Below are positions 59,501 to 62,499 of a DNA stretch of 64,000 bases, one piece after another; position 1 is the first letter of the stretch; the number at the start of each line of letters is the position of its first letter. A program made the translations under genes and the position numbers. Below the pieces are notes generated by a model. That model was not told the origin of the DNA. It saw only the letters and a list, made by a program, of their open reading frames with translations, and did no database searches. The stretch is from Bretschneidera sinensis (taxonomy: Eukaryota; Streptophyta; Magnoliopsida; Brassicales; Akaniaceae), in assembly GCA_023935145.1 (NCBI GenBank), contig CM043704.1, forward strand, positions 91,902,373 to 91,966,372. Reading direction: 5' to 3'.

Positions 59501-62327
59501 AAACAATCAAGTGGGTAGGGATATTTGGGCCTCGATGCTCTCTATTTCAACAAAGGTGTGTCTTGGCAAATGGTTGTGGAGATTCATGGTACAAAAGGAG
59601 CATTTTTGGAGGAAGGTTTTATGGCCATGTATGGGGTCGGAGCACAATGGGTGGATATTTAAGAAAGGATGAGGTCCGTTTGGAGTGAGTGTATGGAAGT
59701 GGATAAGAAGAGGATGGGAGGTGTTATATTAGGAAATGGAGCTAGCACCTTCTTTTGGCATGATTTGCGGTGTGGGTATACACCTTTGAGGGAGCAATTC
59801 CCATCCTTGGCAAAGGACAAGGAGTCAATGATTAGCTCTTGTTTTTCCTCAGCCTATAGAGAGGTGATGTGGGAGATTATCTTTACTTGGAATGCCCAAG
59901 ATTGGGAAATCCATAGGTTTGAAGTTTTTTTTAAGAAGATCTGTGGTGTTAGGTTCGATTTGAGTGGAGAAGTTAGGGTGATATGGAAACCAAAGACGGG
60001 AGGCAAATTTGATATTAAATCTCTTTACAAGGTCCTTGTGAAGAGTATACCGGTGGAAGGGAGTGAAAACTTCCCTTGGGAAGCTCTTTGAAAACTTTTG
60101 CGCCCTTAGAAGTTGCTTTTTTTGCTAGGGAAACAACTTGGTAATGTATCTTGACATTTGATAATCTACAAAAGAGAGGGAAAGCTCAAGTCAATAGATG
60201 CTACCTTTGCAAGGAAGGAGCCAGTCCCCTCACATCTTTCATTGAGGTGTCCTTGGATTACAAAACTTTGTTAAATGACTCCTCTTTCTTGGGAATATGT
60301 TGGGTAGGGGCCGAAATGGTTGAGAAAGAGCTAGGGGTTTGAGTTGCTTACGAGAGTCTAAAGAATTCAAAAAGGTTCTATTCTTGATTCCAATCTCTAC
60401 TTTTTGGTTACTATGGAATAAAAGACATAGTAGAGCGCTTGATGGGGAAAAGATGTCATTCTTTTGATTCAAGATAGGTGGTGTCACACTCAATACTTTT
60501 GGTTAAATATTCTGCCATATTCCCACTCTGACTCAAAAAGATATCTAGTTGAGCACTACAAGGATCACGCATATATAGCGCATAACATACATCACCAAGC
60601 GATGTTGGATTTTGGGGCTCACTTGCCCACCATGTTGCTGTTACCGTTCTCAGTGTTACAGTCCCTCGGGACGAGGGAAACCAGCACTGGACGAGGGTAA
60701 ACAGCATTGTCCCAAGCGGCCCCACATTTCCGGCTGGTGTAGGCTTTGATATCATTCTGTCTCATCCTCACTTCGTGACTTAAAAGGATATTTAATTGAG
60801 CACTATGAATCACACATATATAGAACATAACACACATCACCATATGGGATTCCAGGCCTCACAGGGCATTTTTTGTAAATTAAGAAGAGGCTATAGAGTT
60901 CATAAGAGTTTTCGTCTTGTAAACTATCTTCTACATGGGTGGGCATCCCTTGGTGTTTCTATATTGAATGTACTTTTTACTCGAAAAAAAGAAATCATTC
61001 AATATATATGAGATATGAGTTGAAAATGGTGAATAATCCATTAGTTAATGATGGTAGTTGAGTTAGTTTGAATTCTGAAAATTTATGTTTTCATTCTAAC
61101 ATGCATTTTTGGGATCCTTCACGAATGCAAGTATTTTGGTTTGCTAGGTTCCAGTGTTTTACAATAGTTGTAAACATCTTTGAATTTTACTGTTTGCTTC
61201 AGGATATACTACGCCTTCTCACATTGTGGTTCAACCATGGAGCTACAGTAGAAGTTCAAATGGCATTGCAGAGAGGATTTGCACATGTTAATATCAACAC
61301 ATGGCTTGTTGTTTTGCCTCAAATAATTGCCAGAATACATTCAAATAATCGTGCTGTGAGAGAACTGATACAATCACTTTTGGTTCGGATTGGACAAAGT
61401 CATCCACAGGTTTGCTTGTGATTGTTTCTATATTAATATCATGTCGAACTTGGATTTTATAAGTTCGTTATTTTTTAAACTATTATTAGCAGAAGTTAGT
61501 TTCCTCAACTTTCTTTTGACTTATTTCGTGTTTTTTTCAGTAGGTAGTGCATTTCTATTTGAAAATTCTTTATCTTCCTCCTGTAGTAAAGTATTTTGGT
61601 TCCTTTTACAGGCTCTTATGTACCCTCTTCTTGTGGCATGTAAATCAATAAGCAATATGCGCAAAGCTGCAGCTCAAGAAGTGGTTGACAAAGTTAGGCA
61701 GCATAGTGGTGTACTTGTGGATCAGGTCAAATAATTATTCAGCTTAAATTTATTTAGTCTTTGTTGTATTTTGTTGATCTAATAAGAAGGTTAATTTTAT
61801 GCAGGCACAACTTGTATCTCAGGAACTTATTAGGGTTGCAATACTTTGGCATGAAACGTGGCATGAGGCATTGGAAGAAGCTAGTCGTTTGTATTTTGGT
61901 GAACATAACATTGAAGGGATGCTGAAAGTGTTGGAACCATTACATGAAATGCTTGAGGAAGGGGCTATGAGGGACAATACCACCATAAAAGAGAGAGCCT
62001 TCATAGAGGTCGTATTTAAATTCTATACTAGTGCTTACATACTTTTATATTCTATTATTGGAACATCAAATAACTCAGGTTGAGCTCATTGAGATTGTAT
62101 CTGTATTTCCATAGTTGCATATCTTTTTCCTCACAGTAATAGAAGTTGATGCACATTCAGCTTATTTTGCAGCATTTTTGGGTTATATATCCTAGTATGT
62201 TGAATTTTTATGCTCAGTTAATCATCTCAATGTCATCTTATTGCAGGCATACCGCCATGAATTATTAGAGGCCTATGAATGTTGCATGAAGTATAAAAGA
62301 ACCGGAAAAGATGCTGAACTTACTCAG
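7593..62327 (+). CDS. TOR: Serine/threonine-protein kinase TOR (target of rapamycin), 45 exons, 3'-partial
   Basis: PIKK-family kinase, catalytic subunit of TORC1, which couples nutrient, energy and auxin signals to translation and growth (family knowledge). Spliced by eye, the exons give 2004 continuous codons that match plant TOR from [13 protein letters not shown] to the FRB end GKDAELTQ. Seen: HEAT region (about residues 40-1235), FAT (about 1240-1890) and FRB (about 1914-2004) with [20 protein letters not shown]. The kinase and FATC domains (roughly the last 470-480 residues in this family) are outside the window. All introns are GT-AG and all phases close. The start ATG at 7593 was chosen because its 40 codons fit the plant N-terminus and precede a good donor. 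The gene exceeds 54.7 kb here because introns 4, 15, 22, 24 and 32 are packed with retroelements. Coding exons show no frameshift or stop. The family assignment is close to certain; individual splice sites are by-eye calls. Confidence 0.97.
9694..12121 (+). mobile_element. 5'-truncated L1-type LINE (copy B), split by a nested LINE
   Basis: A 17-bp perfect target duplication ATTCTTGCATAATGGTT brackets it at 9677-9693 and 12122-12138. The element body is 9694-9755 plus 10594-12121. It runs from the end of reverse transcriptase (FEAVS, LKANLS, then [10 protein letters not shown] and [10 protein letters not shown]) through the C-terminal region ([25 protein letters not shown]) and the zinc-finger-like zf-RVT segment to the 3' hairpin GCACCCCTTTGGTGC at 12071-12085 and a ttacttataaaaaaaa tail. 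Frameshifts and stops show it is dead. It lies in TOR intron 4, in sense. Confidence 0.9.
9756..10581 (+). mobile_element. Nested LINE (copy A) inserted into copy B
   Basis: A later 826-bp insertion of the same LINE family, beginning at [10 protein letters not shown] and ending with hairpin GCACCCTTTGGTGC (10537-10550) and an A-rich tail. Target duplications are GCGAACCTTAGT (9744-9755) and GCAAATCTTAGT (10582-10593), differing by two transition-type changes. Removing it restores the copy B order [10 protein letters not shown]. It encodes the zf-RVT segment ([18 protein letters not shown]) broken by frameshifts. Confidence 0.88.
12139..12491. other. Intron 4 sequence without recognised features
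   Basis: Ordinary T-rich intron DNA between two LINE insertions. Nothing specific seen. Confidence 0.5.
12492..12521. repeat. (TA)n microsatellite
   Basis: About 15 uninterrupted TA units at the 3'-tail edge of an antisense LINE copy. It probably grew from, or beside, the LINE tail. Confidence 0.95.
12525..13550 (-). mobile_element. 5'-truncated LINE, minus strand, intron 4
   Basis: Read on the minus strand it carries the C-terminal LINE region: [40 protein letters not shown], then [20 protein letters not shown] (zf-RVT Cys/His pattern) and [20 protein letters not shown]. The 3' end is at the left with hairpin GCACC...GGTGC at 12552-12566. One frameshift at about 12990 separates the two open pieces. 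No TSD was found. Confidence 0.85.
13551..14185. other. Intron 4, 3' part
   Basis: No repeat or coding signal recognised. It supplies the exon 5 acceptor. Confidence 0.5.
14186..14284 (+). CDS. TOR: TOR exon 5 (HEAT region, codons 236-269)
   Basis: A 99-bp exon, isolated between a 5.3-kb and a 2.0-kb intron, encoding [17 protein letters not shown] through [11 protein letters not shown]. The acceptor is gacag at 14181-14185. The donor is AG/gttggt, and the Arg codon is completed by the first base of exon 6. Conservation of this stretch in plant TOR proteins makes the call firm despite the exon being short and far from its neighbours. Confidence 0.95.
14555..14812 (+). mobile_element. LINE 3'-end fragment, intron 5
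   Basis: About 258 bp matching the last coding codons and 3' UTR of the LINE family: degraded [10 protein letters not shown]...ER region, then gggttGCACCCCCTTGGTGC (14761-14775) and a ttactgataaaaaa tail. Confidence 0.8.
14915..15410 (+). mobile_element. LINE fragment interrupted by an antisense LINE fragment, intron 5
   Basis: Plus-strand LINE coding ([19 protein letters not shown] and [11 protein letters not shown]) runs to 15170 and resumes at 15371 with actattgacaatttgcaa, as expected for the TIDNLQ part of zf-RVT. The gap is a nested minus-strand copy. Confidence 0.8.
15171..15360 (-). mobile_element. Nested antisense LINE 3' fragment (190 bp)
   Basis: It begins with a T run and gataagtaaa (antisense of tttacttatcAAAA), includes the hairpin relic gctccaaggggtgc (15208-15221) and ends in LINE 3' coding. 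Diverged duplications flank it: agattttgac (15161-15170) and agattctaac (15361-15370). Confidence 0.8.
15411..16271. other. Intron 5, 3' part, with a promoter-like block
   Basis: 15411-15580 is AT-rich. 15590-15950 is clearly more GC-rich with site-II-like TGGGCC (15592-15597) and TGGGC (15601), a telo-box AAACCCTAG (15677-15685) and CT-rich tracts (for example 15690-15708, 15836-15880) resembling a plant 5' leader. No start codon leads into a recognisable protein. It may be a captured or pseudogenised promoter. Confidence 0.4.
16272..17570 (+). CDS. TOR: TOR exons 6-10 (HEAT region, codons 269-560)
   Basis: Exon 6 is 16272-16431, exon 7 is 16553-16696, exon 8 is 16824-16993, exon 9 is 17087-17291 and exon 10 is 17376-17570. 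They encode [20 protein letters not shown], the [19 protein letters not shown] repeat, [17 protein letters not shown], and [20 protein letters not shown] followed by the basic [10 protein letters not shown] loop. Exon 9 contains a less conserved Ser/Pro-rich linker ([10 protein letters not shown]...). The introns between them are 84-127 bp with no repeats, so this cluster is compact compared with the rest of the gene. Confidence 0.95.
17571..18312. other. TOR intron 10, no recognised repeats
   Basis: 742 bp of T-rich intron DNA. An alternating purine/pyrimidine patch near 18075-18135 (acacatatata...) is the only local feature. Confidence 0.5.
18313..18465 (+). CDS. TOR: TOR exon 11 (HEAT region, codons 561-611)
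   Basis: A 153-bp, phase-0 exon encoding [20 protein letters not shown] through [14 protein letters not shown]. The acceptor is ttatgcag at 18312. The frame is open upstream of the acceptor, but the upstream residues do not resemble TOR, so the exon was trimmed at the AG. Confidence 0.95.
18466..20216. other. TOR intron 11, apparently free of transposons
   Basis: 1751 bp. A run of 20 T followed by CAG (19045-19067) looks like a strong cryptic acceptor but is followed at once by another TAG. A short direct repeat is annotated separately. No LINE or LTR motif was recognised. Confidence 0.5.
19881..20166. repeat. Short direct repeat pair in intron 11
   Basis: 19881-19907 and 20140-20166 share TTCrAATATGTTCTTTTC and CTCCATTCTA, 259 bp apart, each preceded by a T/A-rich stretch. 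Probably a local duplication. Confidence 0.75.
20217..20782 (+). CDS. TOR: TOR exons 12-14 (HEAT region, codons 612-718)
   Basis: Exon 12 is 20217-20338, exon 13 is 20496-20598 and exon 14 is 20687-20782. They encode [20 protein letters not shown], the [20 protein letters not shown] helix pair and [20 protein letters not shown]. Exon 13 is preceded by a tandem NAGNAG acceptor (CAGCAG at 20493-20498). Using the first AG gives Ser-Ser-Ala; using the second drops one Ser. The residue numbering used here assumes the first, so downstream numbers could be one too high. Confidence 0.93.
20783..22365. other. TOR intron 14, no certain element
   Basis: 1583 bp. A stretch ending gcttatcaaaaaagg (about 21807-21821) resembles the LINE tail and might mark another tiny 3' fragment, but no hairpin or target duplication was found. 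Otherwise nothing specific. Confidence 0.4.
22366..22496 (+). CDS. TOR: TOR exon 15 (HEAT region, codons 719-762)
   Basis: A 131-bp exon encoding [20 protein letters not shown] and [19 protein letters not shown]. It ends in phase 2 and the Gly codon is completed by exon 16 across a 4.8-kb intron. The donor is GG/gtatgtgatg; the acceptor is ttgtttag. Confidence 0.95.
22570..23145 (-). mobile_element. 5'-truncated LINE, minus strand, intron 15
   Basis: The left end has cgataagtaaag (antisense tail) and hairpin GCACCAGAGGGTGC (22601-22614). Minus-strand coding resembles the family's C-terminal region ([31 protein letters not shown]). It is interrupted by a 33-bp micro-insertion of the same family. 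Confidence 0.8.
22829..22861 (-). mobile_element. 33-bp LINE 3'-terminal micro-insertion with perfect 12-bp TSD
   Basis: AAGGAATAGGCC occurs at 22817-22828 and 22862-22873. Between them are 33 bases that read on the minus strand as cctTTACTTATCAAG plus an A-rich tail, i.e. only the last dozen bases of the LINE and its poly(A). Deleting the insert and one repeat restores the host LINE. Confidence 0.88.
23146..24065. other. Intron 15 sequence without recognised features
   Basis: T-rich, with a short alternating ACAT/ACAC patch near 23365-23440. No coding or repeat structure recognised. Confidence 0.5.
25326..25370. repeat. GAGCC pentanucleotide microsatellite inside the LTR element
   Basis: About five to six tandem gagcc units around 25326-25350 within a longer stretch of degenerate agccgag repeats (25285-25375). 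The surrounding 24490-25400 is unusually GC-rich for this window. Confidence 0.8.
25553..25903 (+). CDS. Unidentified 116-residue ORF carried by the LTR element
   Basis: The frame opens [20 protein letters not shown] and contains [20 protein letters not shown] and an acidic C-terminus ending SVIPIDSVD. The upstream ATG at 25490 would add a low-complexity YIYIYI leader, so 25553 is preferred. After the TAG the same frame continues with similar acidic text ([21 protein letters not shown]) broken by TAA and TGA, so the product may once have been longer. It does not resemble gag or pol to my eye. It could be captured host sequence or an element-specific protein. Function unknown. Confidence 0.4.
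   Translation: MTITTEEQIQYLTDKILDGYERMCVLRSLLTRYEPHSFCEHWKEEYKILGSYLHVKQRALAQLYRPYETVLSKVEVHSQEEIQVGVEHIVPTSCENVVVESCQPNDDSVIPIDSVD
26756..27161 (-). mobile_element. Solo LTR, inverted relative of the adjacent element
   Basis: 406 bp that start TGATGTAG and end ACTCCA, related to the reverse complement of the neighbouring LTR (shared runs: gatcttcccaaatcacatgg, acgtctcttatatagagatc, aatacccataatat). The target duplication CAAGT is perfect at 26751-26755 and 27162-27166. Internal sequence and the second LTR are absent, the product of LTR-LTR recombination. It lies only 30 bp from the complete element's TSD. Confidence 0.9.
27342..29033 (+). CDS. TOR: TOR exons 16-22 (HEAT region, codons 762-1021)
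   Basis: Exon 16 is 27342-27444, 17 is 27525-27707, 18 is 27780-27872, 19 is 27996-28031 (only 36 bp), 20 is 28474-28572, 21 is 28668-28766 and 22 is 28871-29033. They encode [59 protein letters not shown], the 12-residue micro-exon [51 protein letters not shown] and the [15 protein letters not shown] repeat. Exon 19 was kept because both neighbours need it for frame and similarity. Exon 22 ends in phase 1 in VFGG. Confidence 0.95.
28032..28473. other. TOR intron 19, no recognised repeats
   Basis: 442 bp of T-rich intron following the 36-bp micro-exon. A patch of attcccattcc repeats (28295-28320) is the only local structure. Confidence 0.5.
29034..29349. other. Intron 22, 5' part
   Basis: No recognised feature; TAG-rich ordinary intron sequence up to the LINE 3' end. 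Confidence 0.5.
29350..30932 (-). mobile_element. Antisense LINE, RT to 3' end, intron 22
   Basis: The minus strand carries the end of reverse transcriptase (about 30930-30750: a decayed FADD-box region, then [20 protein letters not shown]) and, towards the left, the zf-RVT and C-terminal parts. The 3' end near 29350-29400 has lost its hairpin (gatgccaacctgtgtac). Frameshifts are numerous. It is cut on its 5' side by a Copia LTR at 30933 and contains a 57-bp sense micro-insertion. Confidence 0.8.
30317..30373 (+). mobile_element. 57-bp LINE 3'-end micro-insertion with 17-bp TSD
   Basis: ACATGAATAATAGGTTG (30300-30316) and ACATGAACAATAGGTTG (30374-30390) bracket taaatgggtttcactc, a hairpin remnant ccttggtgc and a gataaaaaa tail. 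Opposite orientation to its host LINE. Confidence 0.9.
30933..31640 (-). mobile_element. Truncated Copia retrotransposon (3' LTR plus pol end), intron 22
   Basis: 30933-31120 is an LTR (TGTTGAGG...CTCAACA) related to the LTRs of the Copia element in intron 24 (tagtttatgt, ttcataagtctatat, gaattgtattca). Next to it is the polypurine tract in antisense (ctctccctcaag), then decayed RNase H and the RT tail [20 protein letters not shown] on the minus strand (31419-31625). The other LTR and most of pol are missing. The right edge abuts a sense LINE fragment near 31625-31640. Confidence 0.85.
31641..32640 (+). mobile_element. 5'-truncated LINE, sense, intron 22
   Basis: Sense LINE from [20 protein letters not shown] through a broken zf-RVT region ([20 protein letters not shown]) to [20 protein letters not shown]. 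The 3' end has a decayed hairpin gcaccatcttggtat (32592-32605) and atatcaaaaaa. Frameshifts near 31830, 31920 and 32110. Confidence 0.85.
32671..32888. repeat. Two-copy tandem repeat of about 110 bp
   Basis: Units 32671-32779 and 32783-32888 share gtaagctaattgcctccaa, ctctcatctcc, tctatgtctaaaccc and ctcaacaataac. The second has a further internal ctctctacccg doubling. Both contain telomere-like taaaccc. Confidence 0.8.
32889..33376. other. Intron 22, 3' part
   Basis: No recognised feature; provides the exon 23 acceptor. Confidence 0.5.
33377..33670 (+). CDS. TOR: TOR exons 23-24 (HEAT region, codons 1021-1080)
   Basis: Exon 23 is 33377-33501 ([20 protein letters not shown]...) and exon 24 is 33618-33670 ([18 protein letters not shown]). 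They form a small island between two retroelement-filled introns of 4.3 and 6.5 kb. The phases (1 into exon 23, 2 out of exon 24) match the flanking exons. Confidence 0.95.
33671..34404. other. Intron 24, 5' part
   Basis: No recognised repeat or coding content. Confidence 0.5.
35158..38880 (+). pseudogene. Broken Copia gag-pol (gag knuckle, protease, integrase, RT, RNase H)
   Basis: In Copia order: a gag zinc knuckle [14 protein letters not shown] near 35284, with its first Cys replaced by Ser; a protease motif [11 protein letters not shown] (about 35790), altered from the usual DSGA; GAG-pre-integrase [13 protein letters not shown] (36140); integrase [20 protein letters not shown] (36365); RT starting [20 protein letters not shown] (37340) and the YVDDIVI box (38089); RNase [16 protein letters not shown] (38724). 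Many stops and frameshifts make it non-functional. The RT core is present twice. Confidence 0.85.
37435..38114 (+). repeat. Tandem duplication of the RT core inside the Copia element
   Basis: Unit 1 (about 37435-37742) and unit 2 (about 37771-38114) are aligned paralogues. Both contain tacatctgtt, ttgtctctttgg, DVKN(V/A)F(L/F)NG coding, gaagtagtgatt and gtggatgatattgtgatca. Their different mutations suggest that the duplication predates much of the decay. Confidence 0.85.
39668..40196. other. Intron 24, 3' part
   Basis: No recognised feature. Confidence 0.5.
40197..40614 (+). CDS. TOR: TOR exons 25-26 (end of HEAT region, codons 1080-1183)
   Basis: Exon 25 is 40197-40320 ([20 protein letters not shown]) and exon 26 is 40429-40614. 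Exon 26 encodes [19 protein letters not shown] followed by a divergent acidic linker ([18 protein letters not shown]) between the last HEAT repeats and the FAT domain, a segment that also varies between plants. Confidence 0.95.
40615..41344. other. Intron 26, 5' part
   Basis: No recognised repeat or coding content. Confidence 0.5.
41345..41475 (-). mobile_element. Antisense LINE 3' fragment, intron 26
   Basis: It contains a decayed hairpin (catcaagggggtgcc, about 41390) and antisense of the family's last codons and stop region (aagctatttacat, ctcatttacaaaaa). About 130 bp; boundaries approximate. Confidence 0.65.
41515..41556. repeat. (TAT)14 microsatellite
   Basis: 42 bases of uninterrupted TAT/ATT repeat in intron 26. 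Confidence 0.97.
41738..41806 (+). pseudogene. tRNA-like sequence (tRNA pseudogene or SINE head)
   Basis: 69 bases fold like a tRNA. A perfect 7-bp acceptor pairing GATCATG (41738-41744) with CATGATC (41800-41806); a T arm GTGAG-TTCAAAT-CCCAC with a 7-base loop directly abutting the acceptor; an anticodon-type stem CTTGC/GCAAG with a 6-base loop CTCTAA, one base short; a weak D arm. AGTTCAAATCC (41786-41796) matches the Pol III B box and TGACCAATTGG (41745-41755) approximates the A box. The short anticodon loop and weak D arm argue against a working tRNA. No A tail follows, so SINE identity is unproved. Confidence 0.6.
41807..42180. other. Intron 26, 3' part
   Basis: AT-rich, nothing recognised. 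Confidence 0.5.
42181..43701 (+). CDS. TOR: TOR exons 27-32 (HEAT/FAT junction, codons 1184-1408)
   Basis: Exon 27 is 42181-42333, 28 is 42406-42558, 29 is 42896-42967, 30 is 43089-43223, 31 is 43339-43400 and 32 is 43604-43701. They encode [96 protein letters not shown] and [15 protein letters not shown]. The last four belong to the TPR-like FAT solenoid that cradles the kinase domain. Exon 32 ends in phase 1 before a 9.9-kb intron. Confidence 0.95.
42559..42895. other. TOR intron 28
   Basis: 337 bp of ordinary intron sequence with no recognised feature. Confidence 0.5.
43702..44159. other. Intron 32, 5' part
   Basis: No recognised feature. Confidence 0.5.
44160..44520 (+). mobile_element. 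LINE internal fragment (between endonuclease and RT), intron 32
   Basis: Broken frames resemble the family's linker upstream of [13 protein letters not shown], then [15 protein letters not shown] and PSLDGLNF, comparable with [20 protein letters not shown] of the large copy nearby. No tail, so this is an internal scrap; ends approximate. Confidence 0.6.
44780..44846. repeat. Near-perfect 28-bp inverted repeat (hairpin), intron 32
   Basis: Arms 44780-44807 and 44819-44846 are reverse complements with a single mismatch, separated by an 11-base loop (caggcttggta). The arms begin gagctcgagcttgaatt and end aattcaagctcgagctc. The sequence just upstream (gagccgagcc, ctcggctcg) is of similar composition. 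Confidence 0.95.
44847..45560. other. Intron 32 sequence before the large LINE
   Basis: Mostly unique. 45359-45380 (tacttatcaaaa and a run of A) looks like another bare LINE 3' terminus, without a clear target duplication. 45544-45560 is the probable left target duplication of the large LINE. Confidence 0.5.
45566..47443 (+). pseudogene. LINE ORF1 (nucleic-acid-binding protein) remnant
   Basis: The N-terminal part [20 protein letters not shown] and [20 protein letters not shown] resembles ORF1 proteins of plant L1 elements. A short Cys motif SCPCCGTEL lies near 46118. The rest (46345-47440) is Ser/Pro/Val-rich with at least three frame changes. Expected role: packaging the LINE RNA. Confidence 0.65.
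47440..50836 (+). pseudogene. LINE ORF2 (AP endonuclease, reverse transcriptase, zf-RVT) remnant
   Basis: Endonuclease motifs: [15 protein letters not shown] (47455), CLQETK and [10 protein letters not shown] (47765). RT motifs: [20 protein letters not shown] (48905), [13 protein letters not shown] (49340) and [10 protein letters not shown] (49488). The zf-RVT segment is [20 protein letters not shown] then [20 protein letters not shown] (50690). Stops or frame changes occur near 47742, 48067, 48393, 48490, 48819, 49198 and 49490, so no ORF2 protein could be made. Confidence 0.85.
51153..51486. other. Intron 32 between two LINEs
   Basis: AT-rich, nothing recognised. Confidence 0.5.
51505..52629 (+). 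mobile_element. 5'-truncated LINE with 18-bp TSD, intron 32
   Basis: The target duplication ACATTTACTCCTAATGGT (51487-51504) recurs as ACATTTACCCCGAATGGT (52630-52647). Sense coding resumes the family's C-terminal region ([15 protein letters not shown] start, [20 protein letters not shown], then [20 protein letters not shown]) to a 3' hairpin (acacccccttggtgc, about 52576-52590) and an acttataaaaaaa tail. A short scrap of the same family's 3' end sits inside it. Confidence 0.88.
52296..52350 (+). mobile_element. LINE 3'-end scrap (about 55 bp) nested in a LINE
   Basis: gttgcacccccttggtg, then a T-rich stretch and ttaaaaaaa, the LINE's own 3' terminus, interrupts the host LINE's coding between GLWAW and ELKKV. 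Flanks are similar (gggcttggaa, ggagcttaag) but too diverged to call a TSD firmly. Confidence 0.7.
52675..53272. mobile_element. hAT-like MITE with perfect 8-bp TSD, intron 32
   Basis: CTAACCAT occurs at 52667-52674 and 53273-53280. Between them are 598 bp starting TAGGGATGAACC and ending GATGAACACTC, imperfect inverted ends of the AGGGRTG type seen in plant hAT elements. Subterminal regions are rich in ggttcggttt and its complement aaaccgaacc in inverted arrangement, with a very AT-rich core. No transposase frame, so non-autonomous. Confidence 0.82.
53281..53568. other. Intron 32, 3' end
   Basis: No recognised feature; provides the exon 33 acceptor. Confidence 0.5.
53569..54075 (+). CDS. 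TOR: TOR exons 33-35 (FAT domain, codons 1408-1524)
   Basis: Exon 33 is 53569-53678 ([20 protein letters not shown]), exon 34 is 53757-53930 ([20 protein letters not shown], and [12 protein letters not shown]) and exon 35 is 54010-54075 ([20 protein letters not shown]). Introns 33 and 34 are 78 and 79 bp. The sequence is typical of the FAT core. Confidence 0.95.
54422..54440 (+). mobile_element. 19-bp LINE terminal micro-insertion, intron 35
   Basis: CTTCCTATCT occurs at 54412-54421 and 54441-54450. Between them is ACTTATCAAAAAAATAGTT, i.e. the LINE's terminal acttatc plus an A tail. Confidence 0.65.
55051..55149 (+). mobile_element. tRNA-derived SINE with target duplication, intron 35
   Basis: 99 bp with an A-box-like TTGGCTCAATTGTTAAGG (55062-55079) and B-box-like GGTCTGAGTTTCGA (55101-55114), a short body, then ttttaccaataaaaaaaaa. 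The flanks GATAGGGTTTTTT (55038-55050) and GATAGGGGTTTTT (55150-55162) are a near-perfect duplication. The tRNA-type promoter, A tail and TSD together define a SINE. Confidence 0.82.
55163..55703. other. Intron 35 sequence between SINE and LINE scrap
   Basis: No recognised feature. Confidence 0.5.
55719..55830 (+). mobile_element. 112-bp LINE 3'-end fragment, intron 35
   Basis: It carries the hairpin GCACCACCTTGGTGC (55786-55800) and a tttttacttaaaaaaag tail. Flanking ATAGGAATTCTAGGA (55704-55718) and ATAGGAAATCCAAGA (55831-55845) are a diverged probable duplication. Confidence 0.78.
55847..56731. other. Intron 35, 3' part
   Basis: No recognised feature. Confidence 0.5.
56732..59103 (+). 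CDS. TOR: TOR exons 36-41 (FAT domain, codons 1525-1802)
   Basis: Exon 36 is 56732-56800, 37 is 56930-57043, 38 is 58045-58185, 39 is 58294-58422, 40 is 58643-58808 and 41 is 58889-59103. They encode [98 protein letters not shown] and the hallmark [20 protein letters not shown] helix. Exon 40 is the least conserved part. Exon 36 has an unusual acceptor context (gttgttaag/GTT), but frame and similarity leave no alternative. Confidence 0.95.
57229..57278 (-). mobile_element. 50-bp LINE 3'-end micro-insertion with perfect 12-bp TSD, intron 37
   Basis: TTTGAAGGCAGA occurs at 57217-57228 and 57279-57290. The insert, on the minus strand, reads gtttccttggtgac (right half of the hairpin), then tatactttttcttatcaaaaaa. 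Confidence 0.9.
57479..57852. repeat. 187-bp tandem duplication, intron 37
   Basis: 57479-57665 and 57666-57852 are head-to-tail copies, differing by eye at a single base (aaaggtgcag versus aaagatgcag). The near-identity indicates a recent event. No element ends or target duplication are seen. Confidence 0.93.
59104..59474. other. Intron 41, 5' part
   Basis: No recognised feature. Confidence 0.5.
59475..60990 (+). mobile_element. 5'-truncated LINE split by a TRIM-like element, intron 41
   Basis: Sense LINE from SRCVWLN-type sequence through [20 protein letters not shown] (59570) and [20 protein letters not shown] to [20 protein letters not shown] (60150), then 60864-60990 with gtaaattaagaag, a hairpin remnant (catcccttggtg, about 60946) and an A-rich tail. 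The break at 60513-60863 is a foreign insert. Several frameshifts. Confidence 0.82.
60513..60863 (-). mobile_element. TRIM-like miniature LTR element (351 bp), nested in a LINE
   Basis: Direct repeats of about 105-110 bp, 60513-60623 and 60758-60863, share the ordered blocks ttgagcactay, ATCACrCATATATAG, CATAACAyACATCACC and a ctcac end. Just inside the right repeat the minus strand reads TGATATCAAAGC, two G-to-A changes from the primer-binding site TGGTATCAGAGC. The interior of about 134 bp includes ccaagcggccccacatttc. Size and layout fit a TRIM. No 5-bp TSD seen (tattc versus gggca). Confidence 0.6.
61203..62327 (+). CDS. TOR: TOR exons 42-45 (end of FAT and FRB domain, codons 1803-2004)
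   Basis: Exon 42 is 61203-61409, 43 is 61612-61725, 44 is 61805-62008 and 45 is 62247-62327. Exon 42 carries [14 protein letters not shown] and [20 protein letters not shown]. Exons 44-45 encode most of the FRB four-helix bundle. Ser at about residue 1936 in EEASRLYFG is the position equivalent to human S2035, whose change gives rapamycin resistance (established knowledge), and Phe about 1940 is equivalent to human F2039. The FRB Trp that stacks on rapamycin (human W2101) would come from the next exon, outside the window. Exon 45 ends at AELTQ with donor gtagtaaaa. Confidence 0.96.
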
Positions 62328-62499
62328 GTAGTAAAAACTTTGGAGTATATAATGTGTGGTTTTCGTATTTTTGTTCAGTTACTTTTCCACTTATCTTTTG
62401 AAGAAAATGGAGTTATCAATGCCAGAAATGTGCCATCTTTTTTGTGTGTTGTGTGCACATTTGTGTGTGTATTTTGATCCAGAAATGGAAAATCAAAAG

